From Deltaproteobacteria bacterium (GTDB lineage Bacteria; Desulfobacterota; Binatia; DP-6), in NCBI GenBank assembly GCA_005888095.1, contig VBKF01000125.1:1-64000 (forward strand): DNA of 64,000 nucleotides, in the 5' to 3' direction. A program made the translations under genes and the position numbers. Of the stretch, positions 1-9,745 are shown one piece after another; the first letter of the stretch is position 1; each line of letters begins with the position of its first letter. Under the pieces are notes generated by a model, which was given only the letters and a program-made list of their open reading frames with translations, made no database searches and was not told the origin of the DNA.

Positions 1-328
1 GTGAGATCACATCGGCCCGACCTTCATCACCTCCACGTCGGTCCGGCATCCCGCGACGTACGCCCGTGCTCAGATAGTCGAGGCGACCCGCTCCGCCCCG
101 TGCAGCGATGAGGCGACAGAGCGCGATCGCCTCGTGCGTGCTGCCACGTTTGCATCGCAGGCCTCCGAAAGCGATAGATCGAACCTAGTCGAGGTGGCCA
201 TGTGCAAGACCCGATCGGCCCGCTCGAGGGTCAGCTGATGCGTCTGCGTATGCCGGGCGAACTTCGGTACCATGCATCGCCCTGTATCCCCGATAGGCGG
301 CCTCGCTCGGAGCCCGGAAGGTCCCGCA
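1..328. other. No intact gene; possible degenerate minus-strand frame
   Basis: No convincing intact gene. On the minus strand, two open frames seem to carry pieces of one protein. One frame (about 350 to 231) gives a stretch ending near GIQGDAWYRS. The next frame (about 290 to 70) continues as PKFARHTQTHQLTLERADRV. This would fit an old frameshift, but I do not recognise the family. It may be chance coding in GC-rich DNA. No RNA gene, hairpin with a T-run, or repeat was seen. Confidence 0.2.
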
Positions 329-2404
329 TCAAGCGGGCGTAGCGCTCTTGGAACGTCGATCGTCTCGCGTCCGAATGACAACGATCAGTGACTCTCGAGA
401 TCGCCGGATGAGAGGCTCGTGATGACGCCTCTCTGTCCATCGCAGGTAGCGGAGTGTGCAAGAGGGCGGGTCCGGAATTGGCGCGCACAAGATGGTCCTC
501 AGCAGCGCTACGCGTTCATCGTCACCGACGGGCAGGGCCACGATCTCGAACTTGAGCCGCTGCAGCCGCCTCTCGGCTTTCTGAAGGGCCCTCGTGCCGG
601 CGATCCGCCGAGCGCGAAGAAGCTGCCTCAGTGTTCGCCGGCTACGCTGCGTGAGCCGACGCAGTCTGAGGATGCGCCGCTTCAGTTGTGGGTGCGCACG
701 CTGGACGGATTGCAGCAGCCCGGGCAATTCGTCGAGCGCGGTCGCGGCGCCCGAGACGCGACAGACCTCGAAATCCACGGCTTGAGAGATCGAACATCCG
801 ACCGTTGTGCACGCCTCCGCCGAACACGCGTCCGTGTCGGCACACTCGAGGTCCGTGTTGCAGACCGGGACCAGCGTCACACCGCCCAGCGTCCCGGTCG
901 AGGTGTCAATCGTCGCGACGGTCCAGTCGACGCCGGTGCCATTATTCTTCGTCCGCCCCCACGCATAGACGTTCGGCGGGGTGCCAACGGCCACTCCGAC
1001 GGCGATGTCGCCCTCAACCACTCCCCCGAACGACCCATCGATCGTGTCATTCCAAAGAACCTGGCCAGTGGCGCCGTTGAGCTTCAGGACGGCAAAATCG
1101 ATGCCGGTTCCCGTGTCATCGACCTCACCGGCCGCGTATACGTCGCCGTTGCCGTCCGTGGCGACCGCGTGGGCGATATCTCCGCTGTTCGAGGCAGTCC
1201 CGCTGCCGCTGAAGATCCACTTGAGCTCACCGGTCATCGCGGCGAGCTTGGCGACGGTGAAGTCAAACGCGGTCGGAAACGCGGGGTTGTTCTGTGGGTT
1301 GACGATCGTTCCCGCTGCGACGACGTCACCGATGGGGTCGAGCGTCAGCGCCTCGGCCCTTCCACTCCCAACCGTGCTCGGGAGTTCCCGGGTCCACACC
1401 GGCTGCCCATCATTCGCGCCGAGCCGGGCGACAAAGAAATTAGTGCGCCGCTCGTTCGGTACCGGCTTCTCGCCGGCGACGAACACGTCTCCCGATGACC
1501 CCACCCGCACGGCGGCCACGCGATCGTTCGGCGGCGATCCCGCGGACGTAGCCCAAAGAACTAGGCCTGATCCGCCGGCGAGCCTGGCCGTTACCCCATC
1601 GAGGTCTCCCGCTCCATTCACGATGAATCCGCCGACAACAACATCGTCTTCCGGAGTCATCGCGACGTCGAGGCCATCGGCCTCGCCCGTCTCATGGGGC
1701 CCAACCTCAGTCCTCCAGAGCTCGTGTCCGTCCATGGCCGCGAGGCGGACGACAACGACCTGTTGGACTGAACCCAAACCATCAGAGCGGGGGTCAGTCA
1801 GATGTCCCACCGCCACGACGTCGCCGTCACCCGCGGCCACCAGCCGCCGCGCGGCGTTTGACACGTTGATCCCACTCGCCCCGCCGCGGATACCGGCGCG
1901 CCAGAGTTCGCGGCCATCGGCGGCGTCGAGACACACCACCGCGAAGGCATGATCGACCGTACCACCAACGGCCACCGTCGACCCCAGGCGTACCACTGAT
2001 GCCACAGCCTCGGCTGAGAATCCGAGCCACTTCCTCCACCGCGGCTGTCCCGACATCCGGTCAAAGGCGCGAACCGTGAGTTGCGTCGTGCCGAATGCGT
2101 CGTGCTCCCTCCCCGACACGACCACGGAGTCTTCAACCTCAACAAGGCTATACGCTTCGTCGAAGGAGCTGATGAGGGGTCCGCCTGTCACGGTGACCCA
2201 CGCCTCGACGCGAGCGCCGTAACCCAGAACGGCGCTTATACCGAGAAGCGCAACCGCTCGCCGGTTCGTCCGGCTTCGAGGCCAATGCGGTCGCTGGCGG
2301 GCGTGAGCCCGCCCCGCCGCATTGCCACTAGCAACCGGCCGCCACACGAACATCTGGATCAGGCGACCCATTCGTAACGTTGCGCGTATCACCGAACGCG
2401 GCAA
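329..2404 (-). CDS. Secreted PQQ-type beta-propeller protein with Cys-rich C-terminal segment
   Basis: About 691 residues. A basic N-terminus is followed by a hydrophobic stretch around residues 48-62 (ALLGISAVLGYG) that looks like a signal peptide, so the protein is probably exported. The body carries repeated blade-like units ending in DGRELWR, DGHELWR, GELKW and GQVLWND, typical of PQQ-like or BamB-like propellers, about one per 50-60 residues. Around residues 513-536 lies a cysteine cluster (CNTDLEC, DACSAEAC) resembling the C-x5-DC motifs of three other secreted proteins in this window. It is followed by an Arg/Leu-rich, probably helical tail. The start is uncertain: an ATG 11 codons in (MGRLIQ) is an alternative. 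Role unknown; binding or scaffolding at the cell surface is a guess. Confidence 0.75.
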   Translation of the reverse strand: MPRSVIRATLRMGRLIQMFVWRPVASGNAAGRAHARQRPHWPRSRTNRRAVALLGISAVLGYGARVEAWVTVTGGPLISSFDEAYSLVEVEDSVVVSGREHDAFGTTQLTVRAFDRMSGQPRWRKWLGFSAEAVASVVRLGSTVAVGGTVDHAFAVVCLDAADGRELWRAGIRGGASGINVSNAARRLVAAGDGDVVAVGHLTDPRSDGLGSVQQVVVVRLAAMDGHELWRTEVGPHETGEADGLDVAMTPEDDVVVGGFIVNGAGDLDGVTARLAGGSGLVLWATSAGSPPNDRVAAVRVGSSGDVFVAGEKPVPNERRTNFFVARLGANDGQPVWTRELPSTVGSGRAEALTLDPIGDVVAAGTIVNPQNNPAFPTAFDFTVAKLAAMTGELKWIFSGSGTASNSGDIAHAVATDGNGDVYAAGEVDDTGTGIDFAVLKLNGATGQVLWNDTIDGSFGGVVEGDIAVGVAVGTPPNVYAWGRTKNNGTGVDWTVATIDTSTGTLGGVTLVPVCNTDLECADTDACSAEACTTVGCSISQAVDFEVCRVSGAATALDELPGLLQSVQRAHPQLKRRILRLRRLTQRSRRTLRQLLRARRIAGTRALQKAERRLQRLKFEIVALPVGDDERVALLRTILCAPIPDPPSCTLRYLRWTERRHHEPLIRRSRESLIVVIRTRDDRRSKSATPA

Positions 2405-2441
2405 TCCATGGAGAGCCGGCTCCGGGCTTCGGGCGGGTCGA

Positions 2442-3443
2442 TCACCCCAGCGCAGGGACGACCTCCTGCCCGAGTTGCACCAGCGACGTCACCGCCACCT
2501 CGCGCGGCATGCCCGTGGAGCCCGGGATCACGTAGCAGAAGTCGAGGCCGAGCGCGGCGAGCCGCCGGAACCGCTCGCGCGCGACATCGACCGGGCCCGC
2601 GATCGCGAACCAGTCGACGAACTCGTCGCTGATGCCCGCCGTGTGCGGCACCCCGGTCCGGGTGTGCTGCCGCATGTCGTAGTGCTCGCGGAGCCAGCGG
2701 GCGGCCGCCGCGAGCGGCGCCGGCAGGCGCGTGAGATCGCTGCCGCGGAACGCCGAGAAGCGGGCGAAGCTCGCGGCCGAGCCGCGGACGGCGTCGCGCG
2801 CGACGGGCACGTCGTCGTGGATGACGGCGTTCACGAACGCCCCGCAGCGGAGCGTGCGGCCGGCGGCTCGCGCCGCGTCGCGAACGCGCTCCAGGACACT
2901 CGCGACGTACTGCGGATCCGCACCGACGGCGAGGCAGACGGCATCGGCACGGCGAGCGGCCACCTCGACGACGCGCCGGCCCGTGGCCGCGACCTCGACC
3001 GGCACCTTCGGGACGTCGGTGTGCTCGAGCCATTCGAGGCGGCTCGCGAAGCCGTCGCGGTCGACGGCCTCCCCGCGCAGGTAGGCCTGCACCGCCGTCA
3101 GGTAGCGCTCGAAGCTCGCGACGGGATCCTCGCGCTTGCCGATCCGCTGCACCGAGGAATCGCCGCGGCCGATGCCGAGGACCGCGCGGCCGCCGCTCTC
3201 CACCTGGAGGGCCAGCGCCGCGGAAGCGGTGACCGCGGGATCGCGCGTGATCGAGTTGGTGACGCCGGGGCCGAGACGGATCCGCGTCGTGGCCTTCGCC
3301 GCAAGCATGAGCTGGCCCCACACCTCGGGCGCGAGGTTCTGGCTGTCGGGGAAGAGCACGGTGTGGAGGCCGAGCGCCTCGAGCCGTCGTGCGGTGTCGG
3401 CGGACCGGCCGGGCCCGGCGACGGCGAGAACGCCGATGTCCAT
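2442..3443 (-). CDS. LLM-class F420-dependent oxidoreductase
   Basis: 333 residues. It is a luciferase-like monooxygenase-fold protein of the type that uses F420 or FMN. The N-terminus MDIGVLAVAG, the strand with VLFPDSQN, the segment RIRLGPGVTNSITRDP and the motif GRAVLGIGRGDSS are characteristic of this family. It is the last gene of a minus-strand run: its ATG lies 2 bases beyond the stop of the amidohydrolase upstream, so the two are almost certainly co-transcribed. Substrate unknown. The context of two amidohydrolases suggests oxidation of an amide- or ring-containing compound. Whether the cofactor is F420 rather than FMN cannot be decided here. Confidence 0.88.
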   Translation of the reverse strand: MDIGVLAVAGPGRSADTARRLEALGLHTVLFPDSQNLAPEVWGQLMLAAKATTRIRLGPGVTNSITRDPAVTASAALALQVESGGRAVLGIGRGDSSVQRIGKREDPVASFERYLTAVQAYLRGEAVDRDGFASRLEWLEHTDVPKVPVEVAATGRRVVEVAARRADAVCLAVGADPQYVASVLERVRDAARAAGRTLRCGAFVNAVIHDDVPVARDAVRGSAASFARFSAFRGSDLTRLPAPLAAAARWLREHYDMRQHTRTGVPHTAGISDEFVDWFAIAGPVDVARERFRRLAALGLDFCYVIPGSTGMPREVAVTSLVQLGQEVVPALG

Positions 3444-3445
3444 CT

Positions 3446-4555
3446 CTAACCGAGCGCCGCCAGATCGATCCGATAGAGCTCGGCGACGTTCTCGCACAGG
3501 ATCGCGCGCCGCTGCGCCTCGGTGAGCTCGCCGGTGTGCTCGGCCAGCATCTGCTGCGACCACGGCCACGTGGAGTCGCTGTGCGGGAAGTCGTTCGCCC
3601 ACATGAGCCGCCGCCAGTTCATCATGCCGACGCTCTTGAAGGCGACCCAGTCGTCCTGGAACGTCGTGTAGATGCTCTCGGCGAAGTACTCGGACGGCAG
3701 CTTCGAGAGCGCCTGGCCGGGCGGCAGCCAGTTGCGATGGCGCTTGAAGGCGTGGTCCATGCGGTACATGTAGTGCGGCACCCAGCCGGCGTCGGCCTCG
3801 ACGCAGACGACGCGCAGCCTCGGGTGGCGCTCGAAGACGCCGCCCAGGACGAGCGTTCCCATGATGTCCTGGCAGCCGCGGATGACGGACAGGAAGGCGT
3901 TCATCCGGGGACCCCGCGTCGGCGTCGTCTCCCGGGTGGTCAGGATGTGGAACGAGAGCGGCAGCCCGAGGTCGATCGCCGCCTCCCAGAACTCGTCGTA
4001 CGCGGGCGAGTCGTAGTCCTCGACGCCGGGGTGCCCGGGCATCATCACGCCGCGGAGACCCATCGCCTGGATCGCCCGGATGTCCTCGATGCCCTCGGCC
4101 GGTGTGCGCATCGCCGTCTGGCCGACGCCGAGGAGCCGGTCGGAGTGCGGCGCGCAGTACGCGGCCAGCCAGCGGTTGTACGCGTCGCAGCACGCCTTCT
4201 TGTAGTCGAGGTCGCGATGGTTGCAGATCGCCATGCCGACCGTGGGGTAGACGACCTCGGCCGCGACGCCGTCGCGCGCCTGATCGGCCATGCGCGCCTC
4301 GGGGTCCCAGCCGCCCCGGTGGAGGTCCTCGAAGCGCGTGCCCATCAGGCGGATCTCCTCCGCCGGCTTGCCGGCGGCCGCCACGATGCCGAGCGGGATC
4401 GGCGTCTTCATCCCCTCGATGACGAAGATGTCGCCCATCCCTTCGATGTGCTGGAGGTGCGGCGCGCGGTCGCGGAACTTCGGGTCGATGTTGTCGAGGT
4501 AGGCGTTCGGGGGCTCGGTCACGTGGGAGTCGGCCGAGATGATCGGGTAGGTCAT
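3446..4555 (-). CDS. Amidohydrolase_2 family metal-dependent hydrolase or decarboxylase
   Basis: 369 residues. TIM-barrel metal hydrolase of the aminocarboxymuconate-semialdehyde-decarboxylase/amidohydrolase_2 group. The metal-site motifs are visible: ADSHVTEP at the N-terminus (DxH), SFHILTT in the middle, EADAGWVPHYMYRMDH, and the C-terminal Asp in WANDFPHSDSTWP. The ATG overlaps the TGA of the upstream D-aminoacylase-like gene by 4 bases (ATGA), implying translational coupling. This subfamily often sits beside LLM oxidoreductases, as here. Reaction not assignable; hydrolysis or non-oxidative decarboxylation of a carboxylated substrate is likely. Cytosolic: no signal peptide. Confidence 0.88.
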   Translation of the reverse strand: MTYPIISADSHVTEPPNAYLDNIDPKFRDRAPHLQHIEGMGDIFVIEGMKTPIPLGIVAAAGKPAEEIRLMGTRFEDLHRGGWDPEARMADQARDGVAAEVVYPTVGMAICNHRDLDYKKACCDAYNRWLAAYCAPHSDRLLGVGQTAMRTPAEGIEDIRAIQAMGLRGVMMPGHPGVEDYDSPAYDEFWEAAIDLGLPLSFHILTTRETTPTRGPRMNAFLSVIRGCQDIMGTLVLGGVFERHPRLRVVCVEADAGWVPHYMYRMDHAFKRHRNWLPPGQALSKLPSEYFAESIYTTFQDDWVAFKSVGMMNWRRLMWANDFPHSDSTWPWSQQMLAEHTGELTEAQRRAILCENVAELYRIDLAALG

Positions 4556-6234
4556 TCGGCGTGGCCTCCTCTGAGCACGCGGCCCGGCAAGGGGCCCTCG
4601 GGGTCGACGGCATCGCGGCCGTCCTCGCGAATGACCACGCCGTTCACGACGACGGCGCGGACGCCGACCGCGTCCGAGACGAGACGATCCGCGCCGGCGG
4701 GGAAGTCGTACACGCGCCGGAGCGGCCGGCAGCCCACCGTGGCGGGATCGAAGACGGTGACGTCCGCGGCGAGGCCGGGAGCGAGGCGGCCGCGGTCGGT
4801 GATGCCGAAGACCTCTGCCGGCTCGGCCGTCAGCCTGCGCACCGCCTCCTCGAGCGAGAGGACGCTCCTTTCCCTGACCCACGTGCCGAGCAGCTCGGTC
4901 GGTGCGCAGGCGTCGCAGAGCTGGCTCGCGTGCGCGCCGGCGTCCGAGAGCCCCAGCATGCTCGCCGGGTGGCGGAGCAGCTCGGCGACGACCGCCTCGT
5001 CGGTATTGAGCACCGCCAGACGGAAGCGTGTCTCGAGCCCCGAGGCGAGCGAGAGGTCGAGCGCCAGGTCGACGGGATGGACGCCGCGCTCCGCCGCGAC
5101 CTCGGCGAGCCGGCGCTCGGCGAGCGAGGGGTCGGCAGGGTGCTCGGTGATCTGCATGCTCCGGAACGCCTCGGCGAGCCGCCCGCCATCGATCTTCTCC
5201 CGAAGTGACCGCCGGAACTCGGCGTCGGCGTAGATCGCGCGCTTGCCGGCGGCATCCGCCCGGGACACCGGCCTCATGACCGACATGGGCTCGAGCGGGA
5301 AGGGGGCCTGCAGGTTGAACTCCACCATCAGCGGCCGGCAGGACACCTGCGGGATCACCCGGATGCCGCGCGCCTGCATGGCGGCCGACTGCTCGAGGAC
5401 GGCGCGGTGGCCGTCGGGCCCGAGCATGCCGCCGAGCAGCGCCGTCCAGCTGACCGGCCTGCCGGTGCGCTGCTGGATGGCCGCGAACTCGTCGAGGAAG
5501 AGGCCCGGCCCGAGGGTCGCCTGCATCACGTTGCCGCCCTCGGCGAGGCAGCCGGCCAGCGCCTCGATCTCCTCCCACGCGGCGACGCGGCTCGGCACCG
5601 GGCGGCCCTCCCAGCCGACGTGCGTCGGCGACTTGGAGGTCGCGAAGCCGACGGCACCGGCGCGCAGCGCCTCGGCGACGAGCCGGCGCATGGCCGCGAT
5701 CTCCTCCGCCGTCGCCTCGCGCTCCGTCGCTTCCTCGCCCATCACGTAGAGGCGCACGGGGGTATGCCCGACGAGCGCGCCGACGTTGATTGCGGTGCCC
5801 CGTTGCTCGATGGCGGCGAGGAACTCCGCGAAGGTCTCGAAGGGCCACTCGGCGCCGATCCCCGCGCGCAGGGCGTCGAGCGACATGCCCTCCACCTTCT
5901 CGAGGGTGCGCAGCACGAGATCGCGATGCGCGGGCCGCGTCGGCGCGACGCCGAAGCCGCAGTTCCCCATCACCACCGAGGTGACGCCGTGCCACGGCGA
6001 GATCGTGAGCATGCGATCCCAGAAGACCTGGGCGTCGTAGTGCGTGTGGATGTCGACGAAACCCGGCGCGACGACGGCGCCCTCGGCGTCGAGCACGCGG
6101 CGGGCCGCCCCGGGCACGGCGCCGAGCGCGGCGATGCGGCCGTCGCGGATCGCGACGTCGCCCGGACGCGCCGGTGCGCCCGTCCCGTCGACGAGCGTCC
6201 CGCCGCGGATCAGCAGGTCGAAGTGCTCGGCCAT
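4552..6234 (-). CDS. N-acyl-D-amino-acid deacylase-type amidohydrolase
   Basis: 560 residues, first gene of a three-gene minus-strand operon. Amidohydrolase family 3: N-terminal beta-sandwich (DLLIRGGTLVDGTG), metal motif GFVDIHTHYDAQ, then GNCGFG, QVSCRP and DAGAHASQLCD near the end, as in D-aminoacylase and dihydroorotase relatives. The start MAEHFDLLIRGG is chosen because the barrel begins there; the 29 extra upstream in-frame codons do not look like part of the family. The gene ends in an ATGA overlap with the next. Acts on N-acylated amino acids or a related cyclic amide; the exact substrate is unknown. Confidence 0.88.
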   Translation of the reverse strand: MAEHFDLLIRGGTLVDGTGAPARPGDVAIRDGRIAALGAVPGAARRVLDAEGAVVAPGFVDIHTHYDAQVFWDRMLTISPWHGVTSVVMGNCGFGVAPTRPAHRDLVLRTLEKVEGMSLDALRAGIGAEWPFETFAEFLAAIEQRGTAINVGALVGHTPVRLYVMGEEATEREATAEEIAAMRRLVAEALRAGAVGFATSKSPTHVGWEGRPVPSRVAAWEEIEALAGCLAEGGNVMQATLGPGLFLDEFAAIQQRTGRPVSWTALLGGMLGPDGHRAVLEQSAAMQARGIRVIPQVSCRPLMVEFNLQAPFPLEPMSVMRPVSRADAAGKRAIYADAEFRRSLREKIDGGRLAEAFRSMQITEHPADPSLAERRLAEVAAERGVHPVDLALDLSLASGLETRFRLAVLNTDEAVVAELLRHPASMLGLSDAGAHASQLCDACAPTELLGTWVRERSVLSLEEAVRRLTAEPAEVFGITDRGRLAPGLAADVTVFDPATVGCRPLRRVYDFPAGADRLVSDAVGVRAVVVNGVVIREDGRDAVDPEGPLPGRVLRGGHAE

Positions 6235-6306
6235 CGTCGGAGCCCCCGCGCCGGACCTTAGCGCGAAGCGCGCCGCCTCGGCTACCCAGGCGGGGCGACG
6301 ACAGGC

Positions 6307-6312
6307 TATAAG
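6307..6312 (+). promoter_or_regulatory. Candidate -10 box, probably leaderless start
   Basis: TATAAG sits 7 bases before the ATG at 6320. The usual start point would fall almost on the start codon, and no ribosome binding site fits in between. No convincing -35 box was seen. See the similar boxes at 10566 and 62092. Confidence 0.4.
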
Positions 6313-6319
6313 CGCGCCC

Positions 6320-6838
6320 ATGCCGCCCGCGGTGCGCCGCTACCTCCTGCTCGAGCAGGGCGTGGGCGCGGCGGTCTTCAACTTCGTCCTGAACGCGGCG
6401 ATCGCCGGGGCGATGTTCCGCAGCGTGGACGTCGTGCCGCTCTGGGGGCAGCAGAGCATCATGGGCGACACGATCGGTACGTGCTTCCTCCTGCCTCTCC
6501 TCACCTGCCTCATCGCGACGCGTCTTGTGCGCGGCCACCTGCGCGCGGGCAAGGTGGCGTCGCTCGGCTGGACGCGTGCCTCTCACCCGGTGCTCGGCTG
6601 GCTGCCGCGGACCACGGCCCGCCGCGGCGTCGCGCTCGGCGTCGCATGCATCGCGCTGCTCGCGCCGCTCGCCTTCGTCGCCCTCGGTTTGCTGGGCGTC
6701 GCCGGCCTGCCCTTCTGGCGGTTCGTCCTCTTCAAGGCCGCCTTCGCGGCGCTGGCGGCGGCGCTGGTGACGCCGCTCGTCGCGCTGTGGGCGATCGCGG
6801 AGGCGCCGGTGCCCCGCGAGTCCGCCACGCCGACGTGA
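6320..6838 (+). CDS. Small integral membrane protein of unknown function
   Basis: 172 residues with about four hydrophobic segments: around 13-32 ([17 protein letters not shown]), 50-66, 102-125 and 132-160. I do not recognise the family. It starts 85 bases from the divergently transcribed D-aminoacylase-like gene. A TATAAG box ends 7 bases before the ATG and there is no ribosome binding site, so the mRNA may be leaderless. The TGA overlaps the GTG of the adenylate cyclase gene (GTGA). The two are therefore very likely co-translated, and this protein may be a membrane partner of the cyclase. Confidence 0.75.
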   Translation: MPPAVRRYLLLEQGVGAAVFNFVLNAAIAGAMFRSVDVVPLWGQQSIMGDTIGTCFLLPLLTCLIATRLVRGHLRAGKVASLGWTRASHPVLGWLPRTTARRGVALGVACIALLAPLAFVALGLLGVAGLPFWRFVLFKAAFAALAAALVTPLVALWAIAEAPVPRESATPT

Positions 6839-8139
6839 ACCCTCGCTCCGCCGTCGCCATCTCCGGCACGGACCCGCCGCTGACCGACCCGGGCGCCGAG
6901 GCCTCCCGCCGCGCGCTCGCCGCCGAGCGCCTGCGGAGCACGCGCTGGCTCGGCGTGTTCCGCTTCGTCGGCATCTCCATCGCCTTCGCCTTGAACCTCC
7001 TCGTCCCCGAGGTCATCCCGGGGGCGCGCGCCTTCCAGTCCGACGTGCGTCTGTTCGCCTGCTACTGGACGGCGGCCGCGGCGGTCTTCTGGGCCACCCG
7101 CCGCTCGGAGCGCACCGCGCGCCTGGTCGGCCTGGACATCGTCCTGATCGACATGCCGTCCACCTTCCTGCTCGCGTGGGACGTCGTGGAGAAGAACCCG
7201 GGCGCGGCCCCGCTCGCCACCAGCAGCGGGGCCTTCTACATGCTCCTCGTCATGGCGGCGGCCTTCTCGCTCCGCGTCTCACGCATCATCCTCGCCTTCG
7301 CGGTCGGTGCCGCGCTCGAGGTGCTGCTGCTGGTGCTCGCCGGGGTCGGGACGCAGTTCACGATCTGGGGGGTCGGAGTCATGGCCGGGGTGGCCGCCGG
7401 CTGCGTGTACAACACGCGGCGCACCATCAACCTCGTCCACAGCGTCGCCGACGAGCACCGCCGGCGCGAGCGCCTCGGCCGCTACTTCTCCCCGCAGGTC
7501 GCCGCGCACGTCGAGCGGCTGGCCGACGGCGCCGCCGCCGGCGAGAGCCGCGAGGTGACGATCCTCTTCAGCGACATCCGCGAGTTCACCGCGCTCAGCG
7601 AACGGCTCTCGAGCGCGCAGGTGGTCGAGATGCTGAACGCGTACCACGAGCGGATGGTCGAGACGATCTTCGCGCACGGCGGCACGCTCGACAAGTACAT
7701 CGGCGACGGGATCATGGCGTACTTCGGCGCGCCCGTGCCGCAGCCCGACCACGCCGAGCGCGCCGTGCGCTGCGCGCTCGCCATGCAGGACGCCCTCGCG
7801 GAGCTGAACGCCGACCGGCGGAGCCGCAGCGAGCCGCCGCTCCGCATGGGCATCGGCATCCACAGCGGCACGGTCGTGGTGGGCGACGTCGGCGCCGCTC
7901 GACGACGGGAGTACACCGCGATCGGCGACGCCGTGAACGTGGCGGCGCGCATCGAGCAGCACACGAAGCTCCAGGGCGCCGCCATCCTCGTGTCGGAGGA
8001 GACGCGCCGGCAGGTGCGTGAGGCGGTCCCCTTCGTCCCCGCCGGCTTGCTGCACCTGCCGGGCAAGTCGGAGCCGGTGCCGTGCTACGCGCCCGTCTTC
8101 GCGGAAGTGCGCGCGAGCCGACCGGCGACCGGGAGCTAA
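6835..8139 (+). CDS. Membrane-anchored class III adenylate cyclase
   Basis: 434 residues. GTG start overlapping the previous stop by 4 bases. The N-terminal half has five or six membrane spans (about residues 40-200). A short linker ([18 protein letters not shown]) then leads into a class III cyclase domain from about residue 235. Catalytic features are present: metal-binding Asp residues in FSDIREFT and [10 protein letters not shown], adenine-specifying Lys in LDKYIGDG, and the Asn/Arg pair in [11 protein letters not shown]. It makes cAMP from ATP at the inner membrane. The sensing part is the membrane domain itself; no CHASE or HAMP domain was seen. The gene ends in a 4-base convergent overlap with the phosphorylase gene. 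Confidence 0.92.
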   Translation: MNPRSAVAISGTDPPLTDPGAEASRRALAAERLRSTRWLGVFRFVGISIAFALNLLVPEVIPGARAFQSDVRLFACYWTAAAAVFWATRRSERTARLVGLDIVLIDMPSTFLLAWDVVEKNPGAAPLATSSGAFYMLLVMAAAFSLRVSRIILAFAVGAALEVLLLVLAGVGTQFTIWGVGVMAGVAAGCVYNTRRTINLVHSVADEHRRRERLGRYFSPQVAAHVERLADGAAAGESREVTILFSDIREFTALSERLSSAQVVEMLNAYHERMVETIFAHGGTLDKYIGDGIMAYFGAPVPQPDHAERAVRCALAMQDALAELNADRRSRSEPPLRMGIGIHSGTVVVGDVGAARRREYTAIGDAVNVAARIEQHTKLQGAAILVSEETRRQVREAVPFVPAGLLHLPGKSEPVPCYAPVFAEVRASRPATGS

Positions 8140-9725
8140 TCCCCCGCGTAGAGGCGCGCGAAGTAGTCGCGCACCATCCGGTCCGACGTGAACCCCGCCT
8201 CCGCCGTCGCGATGCTCGCCCGCATCATGTCCGCCCATCGCCCGGGGTCGGCGTAGGCCGGGAGGACCTCGTTCTCGAGCGTCGCGTAGAGCGCCGCGCG
8301 GTCGCGCTCGTCCTGGTCGGGGGCGCCGGAGCTCCCGTCGCCGATCGCCCAGCCGTTGATCCCGTGCCGGCAACCCTCGGGCCACCAGCCGTCGAGCACG
8401 GAGAGGTTGAGCCCGCCGTTCAGCGCCGCCTTCATGCCCGAGGTGCCGCACGCCTCGAGTGGCCGGATGGGGTTGTTCAGCCACACGTCGGCGCCGCGCG
8501 TGAGCAGGCGCGCGACCCCCATGTCGTAGTCCGGCACGAAGACCACGCTCGCGGGGTACCGCCGGGTCATCGCGACGAGGTTGGCGACGATCCGCCGGCC
8601 CTCTGCGTCATCGGGGTGAGCCTTGCCGGCGAACACGAGCTGCACCCGGCGCCCGGCGAGCAGCGGTTCGATGCGCGACGGGTCGCCGAAGACGAGGTCG
8701 CTCCGCTTGTAGCCGGCGGCGCGCCGCGCGAAGCCGATGGTCAGGACGTCGGGATCGAGCCGCGCGCCGGTTCGCTCCGCCACCGCCGCGAGCATCTCGC
8801 GCTTGAGCGTCTGGTGCGTCGCCCGGAGCCCCATCGCCGAGCCGAGGGCCTCGCGGATGCGCGGGTCCTGCCAGGTGGGGAGGTGCACGCCGTTCGTGAT
8901 CGGGATGATCGGACAGGCGCCGGCGACGTCGCGCCACATCGCGCGCGACACCTCGGCGTGGAGGGCGGAGACGGCGTTGGCGCGGCGCGCGAGCCTGAGG
9001 CCCGCCACCGTCATGTTGAACGGGTCGCCGCCGATCGCCCGGAGCTCGGACTCGACGAGGTCGCACGAGGCGCCGAGCCGGAGGAGGTCGGCGAGCGGGT
9101 GCGCCTCGTTGCCGGCGGCGACCGGGGTGTGGGTGGTGAACACGATCCGCTCCCGCACCTCGGCCCAGGCGCGCGGGAACTCGGCGCCGGCGGCCATGCG
9201 CTCGGCGATCATCTCGAGCCCGGCGAAGACGGCGTGACCTTCGTTGAAGTGGTAGATGTCGACGTCGACCCCGAGCTTGCGGAGCGCACGGATGCCGCCG
9301 ACGCCGAGCAGGATCTCCTGCGCCACGCGGCAGTCGAGCGTCGGCTCGTAGAGGCGCCGGGTGATCCAGGCGTCCTCGCCGGCGATGGGCTCGAGCAGGA
9401 AGAGGGGCGCGTTGGCCCAGCGCTCCGTCCGCCAGACGCGCGCCTCGACCTCGCGCGCCGCGACGCGCACCCGCACGCGTACCCCCGTGTCCTCGAGGAA
9501 GTCGGCGCGATAGGTGGGGAAGTCGTCGACCGGCTGCCCGTCGGGCAGGATGCGCTGGCGCGAGTAGCCGTGCCGCCAGCGCAGGCCGACGCCGACCACG
9601 GGAAGCCCGAGGTCGCGTGCCGACTTGACGAAGTCGCCGGCCAGGATGCCGAGGCCGCCGGCGTAGATCGGGAACTCCTCGTGGAGCCCGAATTCCATGC
9701 AGAAGTAGGCGACGGTCGGCGGCAT
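8136..9725 (-). CDS. glgP: Short alpha-glucan phosphorylase (GT35)
   Basis: 529 residues. It releases glucose-1-phosphate from alpha-1,4-glucans. The protein starts directly at the [10 protein letters not shown] segment and [13 protein letters not shown]. Later come [45 protein letters not shown] and the PLP-lysine motif [11 protein letters not shown]. The usual bacterial short-form phosphorylase carries roughly 100 more N-terminal residues (DUF3417-type) before CMEFG. Here these are absent, and the in-frame upstream sequence belongs to another gene. It lies 20 bases downstream of the enoyl-CoA hydratase gene on the same strand, so the two are probably co-transcribed, although no shared pathway is obvious. 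Confidence 0.9.
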   Translation of the reverse strand: MPPTVAYFCMEFGLHEEFPIYAGGLGILAGDFVKSARDLGLPVVGVGLRWRHGYSRQRILPDGQPVDDFPTYRADFLEDTGVRVRVRVAAREVEARVWRTERWANAPLFLLEPIAGEDAWITRRLYEPTLDCRVAQEILLGVGGIRALRKLGVDVDIYHFNEGHAVFAGLEMIAERMAAGAEFPRAWAEVRERIVFTTHTPVAAGNEAHPLADLLRLGASCDLVESELRAIGGDPFNMTVAGLRLARRANAVSALHAEVSRAMWRDVAGACPIIPITNGVHLPTWQDPRIREALGSAMGLRATHQTLKREMLAAVAERTGARLDPDVLTIGFARRAAGYKRSDLVFGDPSRIEPLLAGRRVQLVFAGKAHPDDAEGRRIVANLVAMTRRYPASVVFVPDYDMGVARLLTRGADVWLNNPIRPLEACGTSGMKAALNGGLNLSVLDGWWPEGCRHGINGWAIGDGSSGAPDQDERDRAALYATLENEVLPAYADPGRWADMMRASIATAEAGFTSDRMVRDYFARLYAGD

Positions 9726-9745
9726 CTCGGGGACGGGGCGGCGGG

